Assembly: GCF_014822185.1 (NCBI RefSeq)
Contig: NZ_QVLR01000098.1
Span: 92,672-156,671 of the forward strand
Reading direction: 5' to 3'
DNA from: Azoarcus sp. Aa7
Lineage (GTDB): Bacteria; Pseudomonadota; Gammaproteobacteria; Burkholderiales; Rhodocyclaceae
DNA length: 64,000 nt
A program made the translations under genes and the position numbers. Below the pieces are notes generated by a model that was not told the origin of the DNA, ran no database searches, and saw nothing but the letters and a program-made list of their open reading frames with translations. Shown in pieces: positions 9,202-18,500 of this stretch; the first letter of the stretch is position 1; the number at the start of each line of letters is the position of its first letter.

Positions 9202-10608
9202 TTACATGTCGTTTCCCGAAGGTGTTTCAAGGTAGCGGAAATATTGCCGGTCGGCGCCGACGAGGTGCTGGGCGACGACGTCGTAGGCGAGGAACCGGAA
9301 TACCTCCGCGATCGGGAGTTCGGCGTCCTGCCGGACGCGTTCGAACAGCCGGGCGGCCTGCGCGAGCAGGCGTCCGTGCTCGGCCGCATGCGCGTCGCGG
9401 GCGGGAAAGCCGATGGCGTCGTGCAATTGCTCTTCTTCAGCGAAGTGTGCGGTGATGTCCTCGACGAGGACTTCCATCGCCTCGAGGACTTCTGCGCGGG
9501 ACGCGTGCGACATCACGGCGTGCAGAAGCCGGTTGGCGTGTTCGAACAGCTGGCGGTGCTGGCGGTCCACCCGGTCGTTGCCGCTGCAGTAGCTTTCGCG
9601 CCACACCAGTTCGACCGGCGAACATGCCTGACGGGTACCGTCGCTCGCGAACGCGGAATAGGGGTCGGCGACGACGCGATTGCGTCCGCTGTCCTTGGCC
9701 CGGTACATCGCACGGTCGGCGCGTGCGAGCCAGTGCTCGAAGCCTTCGCTGCAGTGGTATTCGGCGACGCCGACGCTGATGGTCACCGGTCGTGCGCTCG
9801 ACAGTTGCGCCTCGGCCACGCGTGCGCACAGTTTCTGCGCCAGTTGTTCGGCTTCGCGCAGGGCGGTATCGGGGGCGAGCACGATGAATTCCTCGCCGCC
9901 CCAGCGCGTGACGGTGTCGGCGCGGCGGATGTCGCCGCGGATGCAGCGGACGAGTTCGACGAGCACGTAGTCGCCGACGGCGTGGCCGAACTGGTCGTTG
10001 ATTTCCTTGAAGTGGTCGACATCGAGCACCAGCAGGGAGACGGCATGGCCGTGGCGCTCGGCGCGGGACATTTCCAGCAGGGCGGCGTCTTCGAGATGGC
10101 GGCGGTTCCACGCGCCGGTCAGCCGGTCGGTGTAGGCGAGGCGTTCCATCTGTTCGAGGGCGTGCAGGAGCTCGGCGTGGCGCGCCTCGGCGTACTCGGC
10201 CGGGTTGGCGACGGTGCCCGCGCGTGCGCCGATTTCGGTGGCGATCATCCCTGACGCGATGACCTCGCCGTCGCCGGCACGCAGCGGAAAGCGCGTGACG
10301 AGGAAGCGGCGCGACCTCAGTCCCACGATGGCTTCCTCTTCGTTGTGCGTGATCTCGACGGACGCGCCGTTGCCGATGCGCAGGGTCCGGGACACGCCAG
10401 CGGTGTGCAGCACGTCGTCTTCGTGCCGACCCTGCAGCGATTCGGCCGGGAGATCCAGCATCTGCGCGAAGGACTCGTTCGCGTAGAGATAGGTGCCGTC
10501 GTTGCCGCGAATGGCAATCAGGGCGGGCGACTGGGCTACGAGCGAATGCAGGAGCGACGCGCGGGCGTTGCGAGCCGGGTTTTCCGTTGAGGCCAGTGTT
10601 TCGCTCAT
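9202..10608 (-). CDS. PAS-GGDEF diguanylate cyclase with C-terminal hemerythrin domain
   Basis: About 468 residues and no membrane segment. A PAS domain (about 15-130) precedes a GGDEF domain with DRLTGAWNRRHLED and an intact active site WGGEEF. The product-inhibition site RRAD lies five residues before it, so the cyclase should make c-di-GMP and be feedback inhibited. The last 125 residues are a hemerythrin-like four-helix domain (DRQHRQLFE, HFAEEEQLH, AEHGRLL, then QHLVGAD), with histidine and carboxylate positions for a di-iron centre that can bind O2. This suggests oxygen- or redox-controlled c-di-GMP synthesis. The ATG at 10608 is chosen because the PAS domain starts soon after it; the open frame runs 15 codons further up. 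Confidence 0.88.
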   Translation of the reverse strand: MSETLASTENPARNARASLLHSLVAQSPALIAIRGNDGTYLYANESFAQMLDLPAESLQGRHEDDVLHTAGVSRTLRIGNGASVEITHNEEEAIVGLRSRRFLVTRFPLRAGDGEVIASGMIATEIGARAGTVANPAEYAEARHAELLHALEQMERLAYTDRLTGAWNRRHLEDAALLEMSRAERHGHAVSLLVLDVDHFKEINDQFGHAVGDYVLVELVRCIRGDIRRADTVTRWGGEEFIVLAPDTALREAEQLAQKLCARVAEAQLSSARPVTISVGVAEYHCSEGFEHWLARADRAMYRAKDSGRNRVVADPYSAFASDGTRQACSPVELVWRESYCSGNDRVDRQHRQLFEHANRLLHAVMSHASRAEVLEAMEVLVEDITAHFAEEEQLHDAIGFPARDAHAAEHGRLLAQAARLFERVRQDAELPIAEVFRFLAYDVVAQHLVGADRQYFRYLETPSGNDM

Positions 10609-10694
10609 TCGACCAGATTCCGAGTGCGTGAACAATAACCGCACTCCCATCAATGGCTTGCGATCAGCGGCATTTTAGCGGGATCGGGGCGTGT

Positions 10695-10722
10695 TTGGCG
10701 TGATCCCGGTCACGTGTATTCT
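10695..10722 (+). promoter_or_regulatory. Possible sigma-70 promoter for the GT9 operon
   Basis: TTGGCG (10695-10700) and TATTCT (10717-10722) are separated by 16 bases, about 180 bases upstream of the GTG start. Each hexamer matches the consensus at four of six positions. A second isolated -10-like TATAGT lies at 10760 without a good -35. Confidence 0.25.
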
Positions 10723-10900
10723 GCCCGCGAGAGCAGGCGACGGCGTGTGCAAAGCGCGGTATAGTCCGCTCCGTTCGAAATCACCGGAATTGCCTGTTTG
10801 TACGCGTATTTCATCCGATTGCGCACGCATGCCCATGACATGAATGCGAGGCCGGCGCAGGCGACGTGGCCGAACGGCGGTCTTCGTCGGGAGGGTGGTC

Positions 10901-12166
10901 GTGCCCGGACCTGAGGCGATGCGCCGCATGGATCGCTGGCTCGGTGTGCCGCTGTGTGCCGCGCTGTCGGGAATGCGCAGGGCGGCACGAGTGTGGCGGC
11001 GGACGCGTGCGCAGGATCAGGCGGTGCGTCGCGTGCTCTTCGTGCAACTGGCCGAATCCGGCAGCATGGTCCTTGCGGATCCGGCGATGCGGGCACTGAC
11101 AGCGCGCAGCGGCGCGCAGGCGTATTGCCTGACCTTTGCGCACAATCGCGACAGCCTCGCGATTGCCGGCACGGTGCCGCCCGAGCGCGTGTTCGTGATC
11201 CGCACGGGTTCGCTGCGCGTGCTGGCGGCGGATGCCTGGCGTTTCCTGCGGGACGTGCGCCGGGTGCGCATCGATGCGCTCGTCGATCTCGAGCTGTTCT
11301 CCCGCCTGACCGCGGCCTTGTGCTTGCTGACGGGGGTGCGCCGGCGCGCGGGTTTCCACCGCTTCGAAGGGGTCGGGCTGTACCGCGGCGACCTGTACAC
11401 GCATCCGCTGGCCTTCAACCCGCAGCTGCACATGGCGCAGAACTATCTGATGCTGGTCGAGGCCTTGTTCGCCGAGGATGTGCCGCCCGCGCCGCGTCTG
11501 GCGGCGGCGATGCTGGTGCCGCGCGTGCGCCGGCGCGAGCTGGGTGCGGACGAACTCGCGGTGGTGCGGGAAAGGCTGGGCCGCTTGCGCGGCTGTCCGG
11601 TCGGCGACGAACGCCTCGTCTTCGTTAACGCCAACGCGAGCGCGATGCTGCCGCAGCGGCGCTGGCCGCAGGCGCACTTCGCGGCACTGGTGCGTGCGAC
11701 GCTCTCGCGCTATGCGGACGTGCGCGTGCTGCTGATCGGTGCCGAGGACGACAGGGCGACGACGGCGGCGATTGCGGCCGAGGTCGGAGATGTCCGCTGC
11801 GTCGATATCGCGGGGCACTTCGCCCTCGGCGAATTGCCGGCGCTATTTACGCTCGGCGCCGCGCTCGTCAGCAACGACTCGGGGCCCGCGCACTTCGCCG
11901 CCGTTACGGCCCTGCCCGTGATCGCCCTGTTCGGCCCCGAGACGCCGGTGCTGTTCCGTCCGCTGGGGGAGGCGACCGTGATCAGTGCGGGGCTGGCCTG
12001 TTCGCCGTGTGTGAATGCGGGCAATCAGCGGCGCACGCGGTGCACCGATAACCAGTGCATGCAGCGGATTTCCGTTGCAGAGGTGTTCGGTGCATTGTGC
12101 CGCGTGCTCGATCTCCGGCCGGCGCTGCTGGCGCAAAGCGACGATCTGGCCGGAGTCGGGGCGTGA
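10901..12166 (+). CDS. Family 9 (heptosyltransferase-like) glycosyltransferase
   Basis: About 421 residues, related to the ADP-heptose:LPS heptosyltransferases. Supporting motifs are VLFVQLAESGSMVLADPAMR at the N-terminus, VFVNANASAMLPQRRWP in the middle, and the donor-site block VSNDSGPAHFAA with ALFGPETP in the C-terminal half. The cysteines in SPCVNAGNQRRTRC are also found in many GT9 enzymes. The GTG at 10901 has GGGAGG six bases upstream and is preferred over the ATG at 10844. Its stop overlaps the start of the aminotransferase (GTGA). The acceptor is unknown; it need not be LPS core, since the coupled genes are not heptose genes. Confidence 0.83.
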   Translation: MPGPEAMRRMDRWLGVPLCAALSGMRRAARVWRRTRAQDQAVRRVLFVQLAESGSMVLADPAMRALTARSGAQAYCLTFAHNRDSLAIAGTVPPERVFVIRTGSLRVLAADAWRFLRDVRRVRIDALVDLELFSRLTAALCLLTGVRRRAGFHRFEGVGLYRGDLYTHPLAFNPQLHMAQNYLMLVEALFAEDVPPAPRLAAAMLVPRVRRRELGADELAVVRERLGRLRGCPVGDERLVFVNANASAMLPQRRWPQAHFAALVRATLSRYADVRVLLIGAEDDRATTAAIAAEVGDVRCVDIAGHFALGELPALFTLGAALVSNDSGPAHFAAVTALPVIALFGPETPVLFRPLGEATVISAGLACSPCVNAGNQRRTRCTDNQCMQRISVAEVFGALCRVLDLRPALLAQSDDLAGVGA

Positions 12167-13368
12167 TTCCGCGCCGGCGCATTCCGCTGGAGTGGGGCGA
12201 TCTCGGGGAGGCCTTGCGCGCACCTTGGGTGTCGGCCGATGCCGCAGCGGCGCAGGTGGCGGCATTCGAGCGCGCATTCGCCGCCGCGGTCGGTGTGCCG
12301 CATGCGATCGCGACCGCGAGCGGCCGCGATGCACTCGGCCTGATCCTGGACGGGCTGGGGCTCGGCGAGGGCGACGAGCTGGTGATCCCGGCCTATACGC
12401 TGGGTGAACTGGTACCGCTGATTCGCGCTCGCGGCATCGTGCCGGTGCCGGCCGACGTGGATCCGTCCAACTTCAACATGAGGGCCGACAGCGTCGCCGC
12501 CCGCATCGGGCCGCGCACGCGCGCGATCTTCGTCGTGCATCTGCTCGGCGCGCCGTGCGACATCCGCGGCATCTGCGCTCTGGCCGATGCGCACGGCATT
12601 GCGGTGGTCGAGGACTGCGCGCATGCGTTCGGGGCGTCGATCGACGGCCGTCCGGCCGGAAGTTTCGGCCGCGCCGCGCTGTTCAGCCTGGAGGCGACGA
12701 AGGCGGTGGCGGCGTTCGGCGGTGGCGTCCTGACGACGGCGGACGAGGCGCTGGCGGCCGCGACGCGGGCGCGTCTGGCCGGGCGCGCACGACGCGAGTG
12801 GCCGCAGGTGCGCAAGATGCTGTTGAAGGTTGTCGAAGAGCTTGCGGTGAGGAGCCCCGCCTATGCGATCGCCGCGCGCATGATGTTTTCGACGCACCGC
12901 GCCGGCGGTTTCGACCGGCTCTATCGTCAGGCGCACGACCGCGTGCGCGGCACGGCGGCTGCGTTCAGCGGCTTCCAGGCGCGGCTGGGCCTGCGCAAGC
13001 TGCAGCGGGCACAGGCGCGGCAGAAGCGCCTCGATGCGCAGTGGGAGGTGCTCGCGCGCAGCCTGCCGCCGCGTTTTGTCACCCAGCGGCGCGGTGATTT
13101 CGGCCGGCCGGCGTTCTACAATTTCGTCGCGCGCTTTCAGGGCGACATCGGCGCCCTGCGTGCCGCGGCGCAGCGGCACGGCCTGGACCTGGGCATAGGC
13201 GGGGAGGTGATGGACGATACCGCGGCGATGCTCGGTTTCGCCGATTGCCCGGGGGCCGCGACGGCGGCGACGCAGGCAGTGCTGATTCCGCTCTATGAGG
13301 GCATGTCCGAGCGGCGTCTGCGGCGCATGGTCGCCATTCTCTGCCGGCTTGCGGAGGAGCTCGGATGA
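12163..13368 (+). CDS. DegT/DnrJ/EryC1/StrS-type PLP aminotransferase
   Basis: About 401 residues of the fold-type I family that usually aminates keto-sugars. Seen: ASGRDALGLIL near the N-terminus (cofactor phosphate region), IPAYTLGELV, VVEDCAHAFGA (Asp binding the PLP ring nitrogen), and the Schiff-base lysine in FSLEATKAVAAFGGG. The GTG at 12163 overlaps the upstream stop, and the 3' end overlaps the radical SAM start (ATGA). The rest of the C-terminal half is basic and divergent. With a GT9 enzyme and a radical SAM enzyme in one coupled operon, the substrate may be a sugar-, polyol- or lipid-bound ketone. The exact substrate is not deducible. Confidence 0.85.
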   Translation: MIPRRRIPLEWGDLGEALRAPWVSADAAAAQVAAFERAFAAAVGVPHAIATASGRDALGLILDGLGLGEGDELVIPAYTLGELVPLIRARGIVPVPADVDPSNFNMRADSVAARIGPRTRAIFVVHLLGAPCDIRGICALADAHGIAVVEDCAHAFGASIDGRPAGSFGRAALFSLEATKAVAAFGGGVLTTADEALAAATRARLAGRARREWPQVRKMLLKVVEELAVRSPAYAIAARMMFSTHRAGGFDRLYRQAHDRVRGTAAAFSGFQARLGLRKLQRAQARQKRLDAQWEVLARSLPPRFVTQRRGDFGRPAFYNFVARFQGDIGALRAAAQRHGLDLGIGGEVMDDTAAMLGFADCPGAATAATQAVLIPLYEGMSERRLRRMVAILCRLAEELG

Positions 13369-14786
13369 ACGGATCGGGGCATCCCGTCGTCGTATTGCGC
13401 ATCGACCGCGAGGCGGGGCGCCACACCGGTCATCCGCGCCACCTGCATCCGGCGCTCGACCTGATGTACGTGCAGGCCGGGCTGGAGGAGGCCCTGAAGG
13501 TCGCGGTGCCGCTGCTCGATGGCTGGCTGGGGGATTTTTCCGTCGACGCGTTCGTCGAGAGGGTGCTGGCCTTGAAACCGCGTGTCGCGGTGATCCGCGC
13601 CGTGACCTGGTGCCTGGAGGAGTCGGTGCGCGTTGCCGCGGCGTTGCGCGCGGCCGGCGTCGTCACGATCGCGGTCGGGCAGCAGGTGCAGCACGTCGCG
13701 CGGACGCGGTTTCGCGGCTGGAGCGAGGCCTACGAGCTTGCTGTGCCGGGCGAACCCGAGGAGGAGGCGCCGCGCCTGGCGTTGCGCGTGCTGGCGGGCG
13801 AGGATCTTGCAGCCCTGCGCGAGGAATGCCGGTTGCGCATGGATGGGGGCGAAATCGTGCTCGTGGGTGCGCCGGATGCGCTGCCGCGGCCGCGCTTCGG
13901 GCGTGATGCGCTGAAGGCGTATGCGTTCCCGTTCCCGGTGCGCGGGCGGCCGGTGGTGCGTTGGGGCTACGTGCTCACTGCGTGGGGCTGTCCGCGGCCG
14001 TGCCGCCACTGTACGGCCATTGTGCGCAAGAGCGTCGGACGGGACTTGCGGGTGCGCTCGGTCGGCGACGTGGTCGACGAGGTGCTCGCGCTGAAGGCCG
14101 CGGGCGCGCAGGCGATCGCCTTCGAGGACGATTCCCTGCTGGTGCATCGCGGTCGCTTCATGCAGCTGGCGGACGAACTGGTGCGTCGCGGCGTCGAGCT
14201 GCCGTGGATGGCGAATGCGCGCCCCGACGAGCTCGACGAGGAGCGGGTGGCCGCGGCGGCGGCGGCCGGTGCGGTGCTGCTGAAGGTGGGTGTCGACAGC
14301 GGTTCGGCGCGGCTGATCGAGCGCCTGGGCAAGACTGCGGATGGCGCGGGCTGGGTCGCGGCGACGGAATCGGCCTTCGAGCGACTGGACCGGGCCGGTA
14401 TCGGCTCGGTGGCCCTGTTCATGGTCGGCATGCCGGACGAGACCGAGGACGATGCGGAGGCTACGCTGGCGTTGGCGCGGCGCATCAGCCCCGATTACCT
14501 GCAGATGCAGATCTATCGCCCGTATCCGGACGTGCCCTTGTGGGGCGAGCTGCCGCAGCAATTGCGCACGCATGGCGCCGAATACCATTACCTGACGCCG
14601 GCGAGCAGCTGCAGCCGCATTCCGCCGGCGGCGTTGACGGCCCTGCAGCGCCGCTTCTACCGGTCCTTCTACCTGCGCCCGGGATTCGTTGTGCGCCACC
14701 TCGCGCGCCATTGGCGCCACTACCTGTCGGCGGCCGGGCTGGCGCGCGCGCCCGGTGCGCTGGGGTACCTGCTGCGCGGTGCGTGA
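13365..14786 (+). CDS. B12-binding-type radical SAM protein
   Basis: 473 residues. The first 170 or so look like a cobalamin-binding (Rossmann-like) domain, in a divergent form without a clear DxHxxG motif. The radical SAM core begins near residue 205 with the cluster-binding CPRPCRHC (CX3CX2C). It continues with the SAM-binding region AIAFEDDSLLVH and with LLKVGVDSGSARLIERLGK and MVGMPDETEDDAEATL, typical of the MiaB/BchE-like group. Such enzymes carry out methylations, cyclisations or rearrangements on unactivated carbon. The ATG overlaps the TGA of the aminotransferase gene, so it is third in the coupled trio. It could modify the product of the aminotransferase or a lipid acceptor. Confidence 0.82.
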   Translation: MNGSGHPVVVLRIDREAGRHTGHPRHLHPALDLMYVQAGLEEALKVAVPLLDGWLGDFSVDAFVERVLALKPRVAVIRAVTWCLEESVRVAAALRAAGVVTIAVGQQVQHVARTRFRGWSEAYELAVPGEPEEEAPRLALRVLAGEDLAALREECRLRMDGGEIVLVGAPDALPRPRFGRDALKAYAFPFPVRGRPVVRWGYVLTAWGCPRPCRHCTAIVRKSVGRDLRVRSVGDVVDEVLALKAAGAQAIAFEDDSLLVHRGRFMQLADELVRRGVELPWMANARPDELDEERVAAAAAAGAVLLKVGVDSGSARLIERLGKTADGAGWVAATESAFERLDRAGIGSVALFMVGMPDETEDDAEATLALARRISPDYLQMQIYRPYPDVPLWGELPQQLRTHGAEYHYLTPASSCSRIPPAALTALQRRFYRSFYLRPGFVVRHLARHWRHYLSAAGLARAPGALGYLLRGA

Positions 14787-14816
14787 GCCCGGCGCGCGGC
14801 CGGGCCCGTAACGGGT

Positions 14817-15179
14817 TCAGTGGCCCGAGCAGCCGCAGCCGCCGCCGCCTCCGCCGCCGCAACCGCCGCCACTCTGACGGGCCGGTGCCGGTGCCGGTGC
14901 CGCAGCGGGTTCGGAGTCGCGGGCCTGGAGCTGGATGCGGAAGTCGATGACGATGTTGCCCGGTTCGCGCGCCACATACGCGATCACAACCTGCGAGCCG
15001 TAGCGCTGCTGGATCTGGCCAAGCAGCGGCAGGGGGTCGTGGTCATTCACGAAGCGCATCGTCTCGCCATCCTCGAGGGATTCGAGTGCGCCGAAGATCG
15101 CGGCGTGGCGGAAGCGTTTGGCGACGCCGCGGGCGTCGAAGGGAAAGACGGTGTTGTCGAGGATGGGCAGCTCGCTCAT
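14817..15179 (-). CDS. DUF2249 protein with Gly/Cys-rich C-terminal tail
   Basis: 120 residues. Residues 8-85 fit the DUF2249 family, a small alpha/beta fold: DARGVAKRFRHAAIFGAL, then FVNDHDPLPLLGQI, ending in VIDFRI. An Ala/Pro linker follows, then a tail of Gly, Ser and three Cys ending in GCGCSGH, which looks like a metal- or cluster-binding or disulfide tail. The ribosome site CGGAGAT is well placed. DUF2249 proteins often occur beside hemerythrin, nitrogen-oxide or iron-sulfur genes; none is directly adjacent here. It is divergent from the large GGDEF-EAL gene across a 371-base gap. Function unknown. Confidence 0.8.
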   Translation of the reverse strand: MSELPILDNTVFPFDARGVAKRFRHAAIFGALESLEDGETMRFVNDHDPLPLLGQIQQRYGSQVVIAYVAREPGNIVIDFRIQLQARDSEPAAAPAPAPARQSGGGCGGGGGGGCGCSGH

Positions 15180-15550
15180 GAGTCGGATCTCCGGGTTGGG
15201 GTGGTGAAAGCGCTACGAATGGGTACAAAAGGAGTGCAAAAGGGGGTGCCGCAGGGTTCCGATCGTAGGGGGCGCCGGGGGGCTGCGCCTTGAGCCAGAA
15301 TAAGAATCGACCCGTGGCCTCGGGGTGGCGGGGAGGGGGCGCCTGGTGCGCGCGATATGACAATGCGCAGGTTTTTATTCCGTGTGTTATCTTTAGATAA
15401 AACAAGAACATATTTGAGCAAAAAGGATGAAGCGACTTGGGCGAAGTCCTTTCGGGTGCAGGAGGCCCGAGGAGACGGGGATTATCGCTGTGCGCCGCCG
15501 CGGCATGCGGGGCGGTCTTGCGGGCGCGTGCCGCGATCATCGAGGGGCCG
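15180..15550. promoter_or_regulatory. Divergent intergenic region with AT-rich palindrome
   Basis: 371 bases between the DUF2249 gene and the GGDEF-EAL gene. About 60 bases (15370-15430) are strikingly AT-rich compared with everything around them. They contain the palindrome TTATCTTTAGATAA (15387-15400). This is the most likely site of promoters and regulator binding for one or both genes. No FNR-type TTGAT-N4-ATCAA box is present. The frame of the plus-strand gene is open from 15437, but nothing supports coding before 15551. Confidence 0.4.
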
Positions 15551-18500
15551 ATGCGCGCTAGCCGCCCGTCGGCGCCCCCGGTGCCGGATGCGCGGAAACG
15601 CATGCGTCTGGGCTTGCGCGGACGCTATACCCTTTATGGCGCCGCGCTGACCACGCTGGTCGTGGTCGTGATGGTGGCGCTGTCGTATTTCAATGCGCGT
15701 ACCCTGGTGCACGGGATTGCCGCGGGGCACCTCGCGCAGATCGCCAGTTCCGTGTCGGACCGCATCGAACGCACGCTGGATCTCGCGCGCCGCGAGCTGG
15801 TCGCGCTTGCTGCGCAGCCGCTGCTGTCGAACGCACTGCTCGACTCGCAGGGACGCGACGCCTACCTGAGGCCCTTCCTCGCCCGGCACACGCTGCCGGT
15901 ATCCATCGACTACAACCTGGTCGTGACCGACTACCGCGGTGAGCCCGTCGCCGCGCGCAAGGCACCGCGGAGCTTCCGTGGCGAGGCATGGTTGGCGGAC
16001 AAGGTGTTGCGCGGGGAAACCCATGCCGCCATCGAGCGGCTCGACTCCGATGCCGTGCTGCGTGTCGCGGTCCCCATCCTGGTCAATGCCACCGGCACCT
16101 TCGAGGGGGCGCTGGTGTTCGAGGCGAATCTCAGCCAGTGGTTGCGGAGTGCCGGTTCGCCCTTCGATCTGCACGACGACGGTCTGACGGAGGTGGCCCT
16201 GACCGCGGGAGGCGGCATGGTCATGCAGCGCAGTTTTCCGGGCAATTCGGCGCGGCTGGTGTCGAGTTCGCATGCGGTGAACCCGGGGTTGCCCCTGTCG
16301 GACCCCTTGCTGGTGCGTGTGAGCATGGATGCCGAGGTGTTCGAGCGACCGATCGAGGCGCTGCTCGCCGAGCACGTGGCATGGGGCCTGGTTGCGATCC
16401 TGCTGGTCGGTGCGGCGAGCCGCGCGCTCGCACGCGCGCAGACGCGCCGCATCGAGGAGCTTGCCAGCGAGGCGCGCGAGGTGGCGCTCACCGGGCGTCC
16501 GCGGCAGGGCTTCAGTGCGGGGCTTTTCGGCAACGACGAGGTGGGGGATGTTGCGGCGAGCCTCGTGCGCCTGCTCGAGGAACTGAAGGCGCACGAAAGC
16601 GAGCTGGAATCCCTGGTCGAGGAGCGCACCGCCGACCTGAACCGTGCGCAGGCGATTGCGCAGGTCGGCAGCTGGGTGTACCTGCCGCGGGTGCCGAGGC
16701 TCGAATTGTCGGCCGAGACGCGCCGGCTCTTCGGGTTGTCGGCCGATCTGAAGCTGTCGTGGCCGATCCTGCTGGAGGCTGTGCATCCCGAGGATCGCGA
16801 GATGGTGCGGAAGGCGTGGAAGCGGGTGATCGCCGGGGAGTCCTTCGATATCGAGCACCGGGTGCTCCTGCACGGGGAGGTCCGCTGGGTGCGAGAGATC
16901 GCGGAGCGCATCGCGCTGCCGGGCGAGCCGCCGCGCTGCGTGGGCACGGTGGAGGATGTCACGGAACGGCGCCAGAGCGAGGCGCGCATGCGCGAGGCGA
17001 TGGTGGTGTTCTCGGCGTCGAGCCAGGGCATCATGACGATGGACGCGCAAGGCACGATCACGTCGGTCAACCCCGCTTTCTGCCGCATCACCGGACACCC
17101 GGCCGAGGAAGTCATCGGTCAACAGTCCACCATCTTCCGTTCCGTGCGCCAGGACGATGCCCTTCACGACGCAATGTGGTCGACGCTGAAGTCGTGCGGC
17201 GAGTGGGAGGGGGAGGTGTGGAACCGGCGCCGCAGCGGCGAAATCTACCCGCAATGGCTGACGATGTCGGCGGTGCGCGGCGAGGGGGACGGGGTCGTCG
17301 AATATGTCGCGATGTTCAGCGACATCACGGAGCGCAAGCAGCACGAGGACGAGATCTGGCGCCAGGCGAACTTCGACGCGCTGACGGGGCTGGCGAACCG
17401 CAGCCTGCTGTACGACCGTCTCGATCGCGTGCTTGCGCATGCGCGCCGCAATGGTTGCAAGGCGGGACTGCTGTTCCTGGACCTCGACGGATTCAAGTGG
17501 GTGAACGACACGCTCGGCCACGACGTCGGCGACGAGCTGCTGGTCGAGGTTGCGCGTCGCCTGAAGGCTTGCGTGCGCGAGCAGGACACGGTGGCGCGAC
17601 TGGGCGGCGACGAGTTCACGATCGTGATCGGCGAGCTGCAGGACATCGAGGATCTGCGCACCGTCGGCGAGAAGGTACTGGGCGTGCTGGAGGAGCCGAT
17701 CGCGCTGGCGGGTACGCGGCACCAGATATCGGGCAGCATGGGCATCACGGTGTTCCCCGACGACGGCGAGGACGTGCACAGCCTGTTGCGCAATGCCGAC
17801 ATCGCGATGTACAAGTCCAAGCAGAACGGCAAGAACCGCTTCCACTTCTACGCACGCGAGATGCAGTGCGACGCGCTCAAGCGCATGCAGGTCGAGGCGG
17901 ACCTGCGCACGGCGCTCGCGCACGACGAATTCACCCTCGAGTACCAGCCCATCGTCGCCGCCGACAGCGGCGAACTGTTCGGCGCCGAGGCGCTGATCCG
18001 CTGGACGCACCCGCAGCTCGGCGCGGTGTCGCCCGCCGATTTCGTGCCGGTGGCGGAGGACAGCGGCCTGATCGTGCCGATCGGCGCGTGGGTGTTGCGC
18101 GAGGCCGTGCGCCAGATGCACGCCTGGCGCCTGCTCGGCCATACCCTGCCGCATCTGGCCGTCAACGTGTCGGGCGTGCAGTTCCGCGATCCGGCGCTGC
18201 CCGATCTGGTCGCCGAGGTGATGGACGCTTACGCGGTGGTGTCGGGGGCGCTGACGCTGGAGATCTGCGAGTCGGTGATGGTCGACGCCAACAGCGCCAC
18301 CGAGAAGCGCATGCGCGCGCTGAAGGAGCAGGGCGTCGCGTATTCGCTCGACGATTTCGGCACGGGGTTTTCATCGCTGTCCTACCTGAAGCGCTTTCCG
18401 GTCGACATCGTCAAGATCGACCGCAGCTTCGTGCGCGATTGCGCCGACGACCGCAGCGACGCGCACCTGGTCGCGGCCATCATCAACATGGCGCACAGCC

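Noticed and set aside
8955..9389. N-terminal extension of the 11-heme cytochrome
   Set aside because: It precedes a clear signal peptide and overlaps the end of the cyclase gene; its composition is Arg/Ser/Pro shadow-like.
15482..18154. 890-codon open frame on the minus strand
   Set aside because: Antisense shadow of the GGDEF-EAL gene with low-complexity translation.
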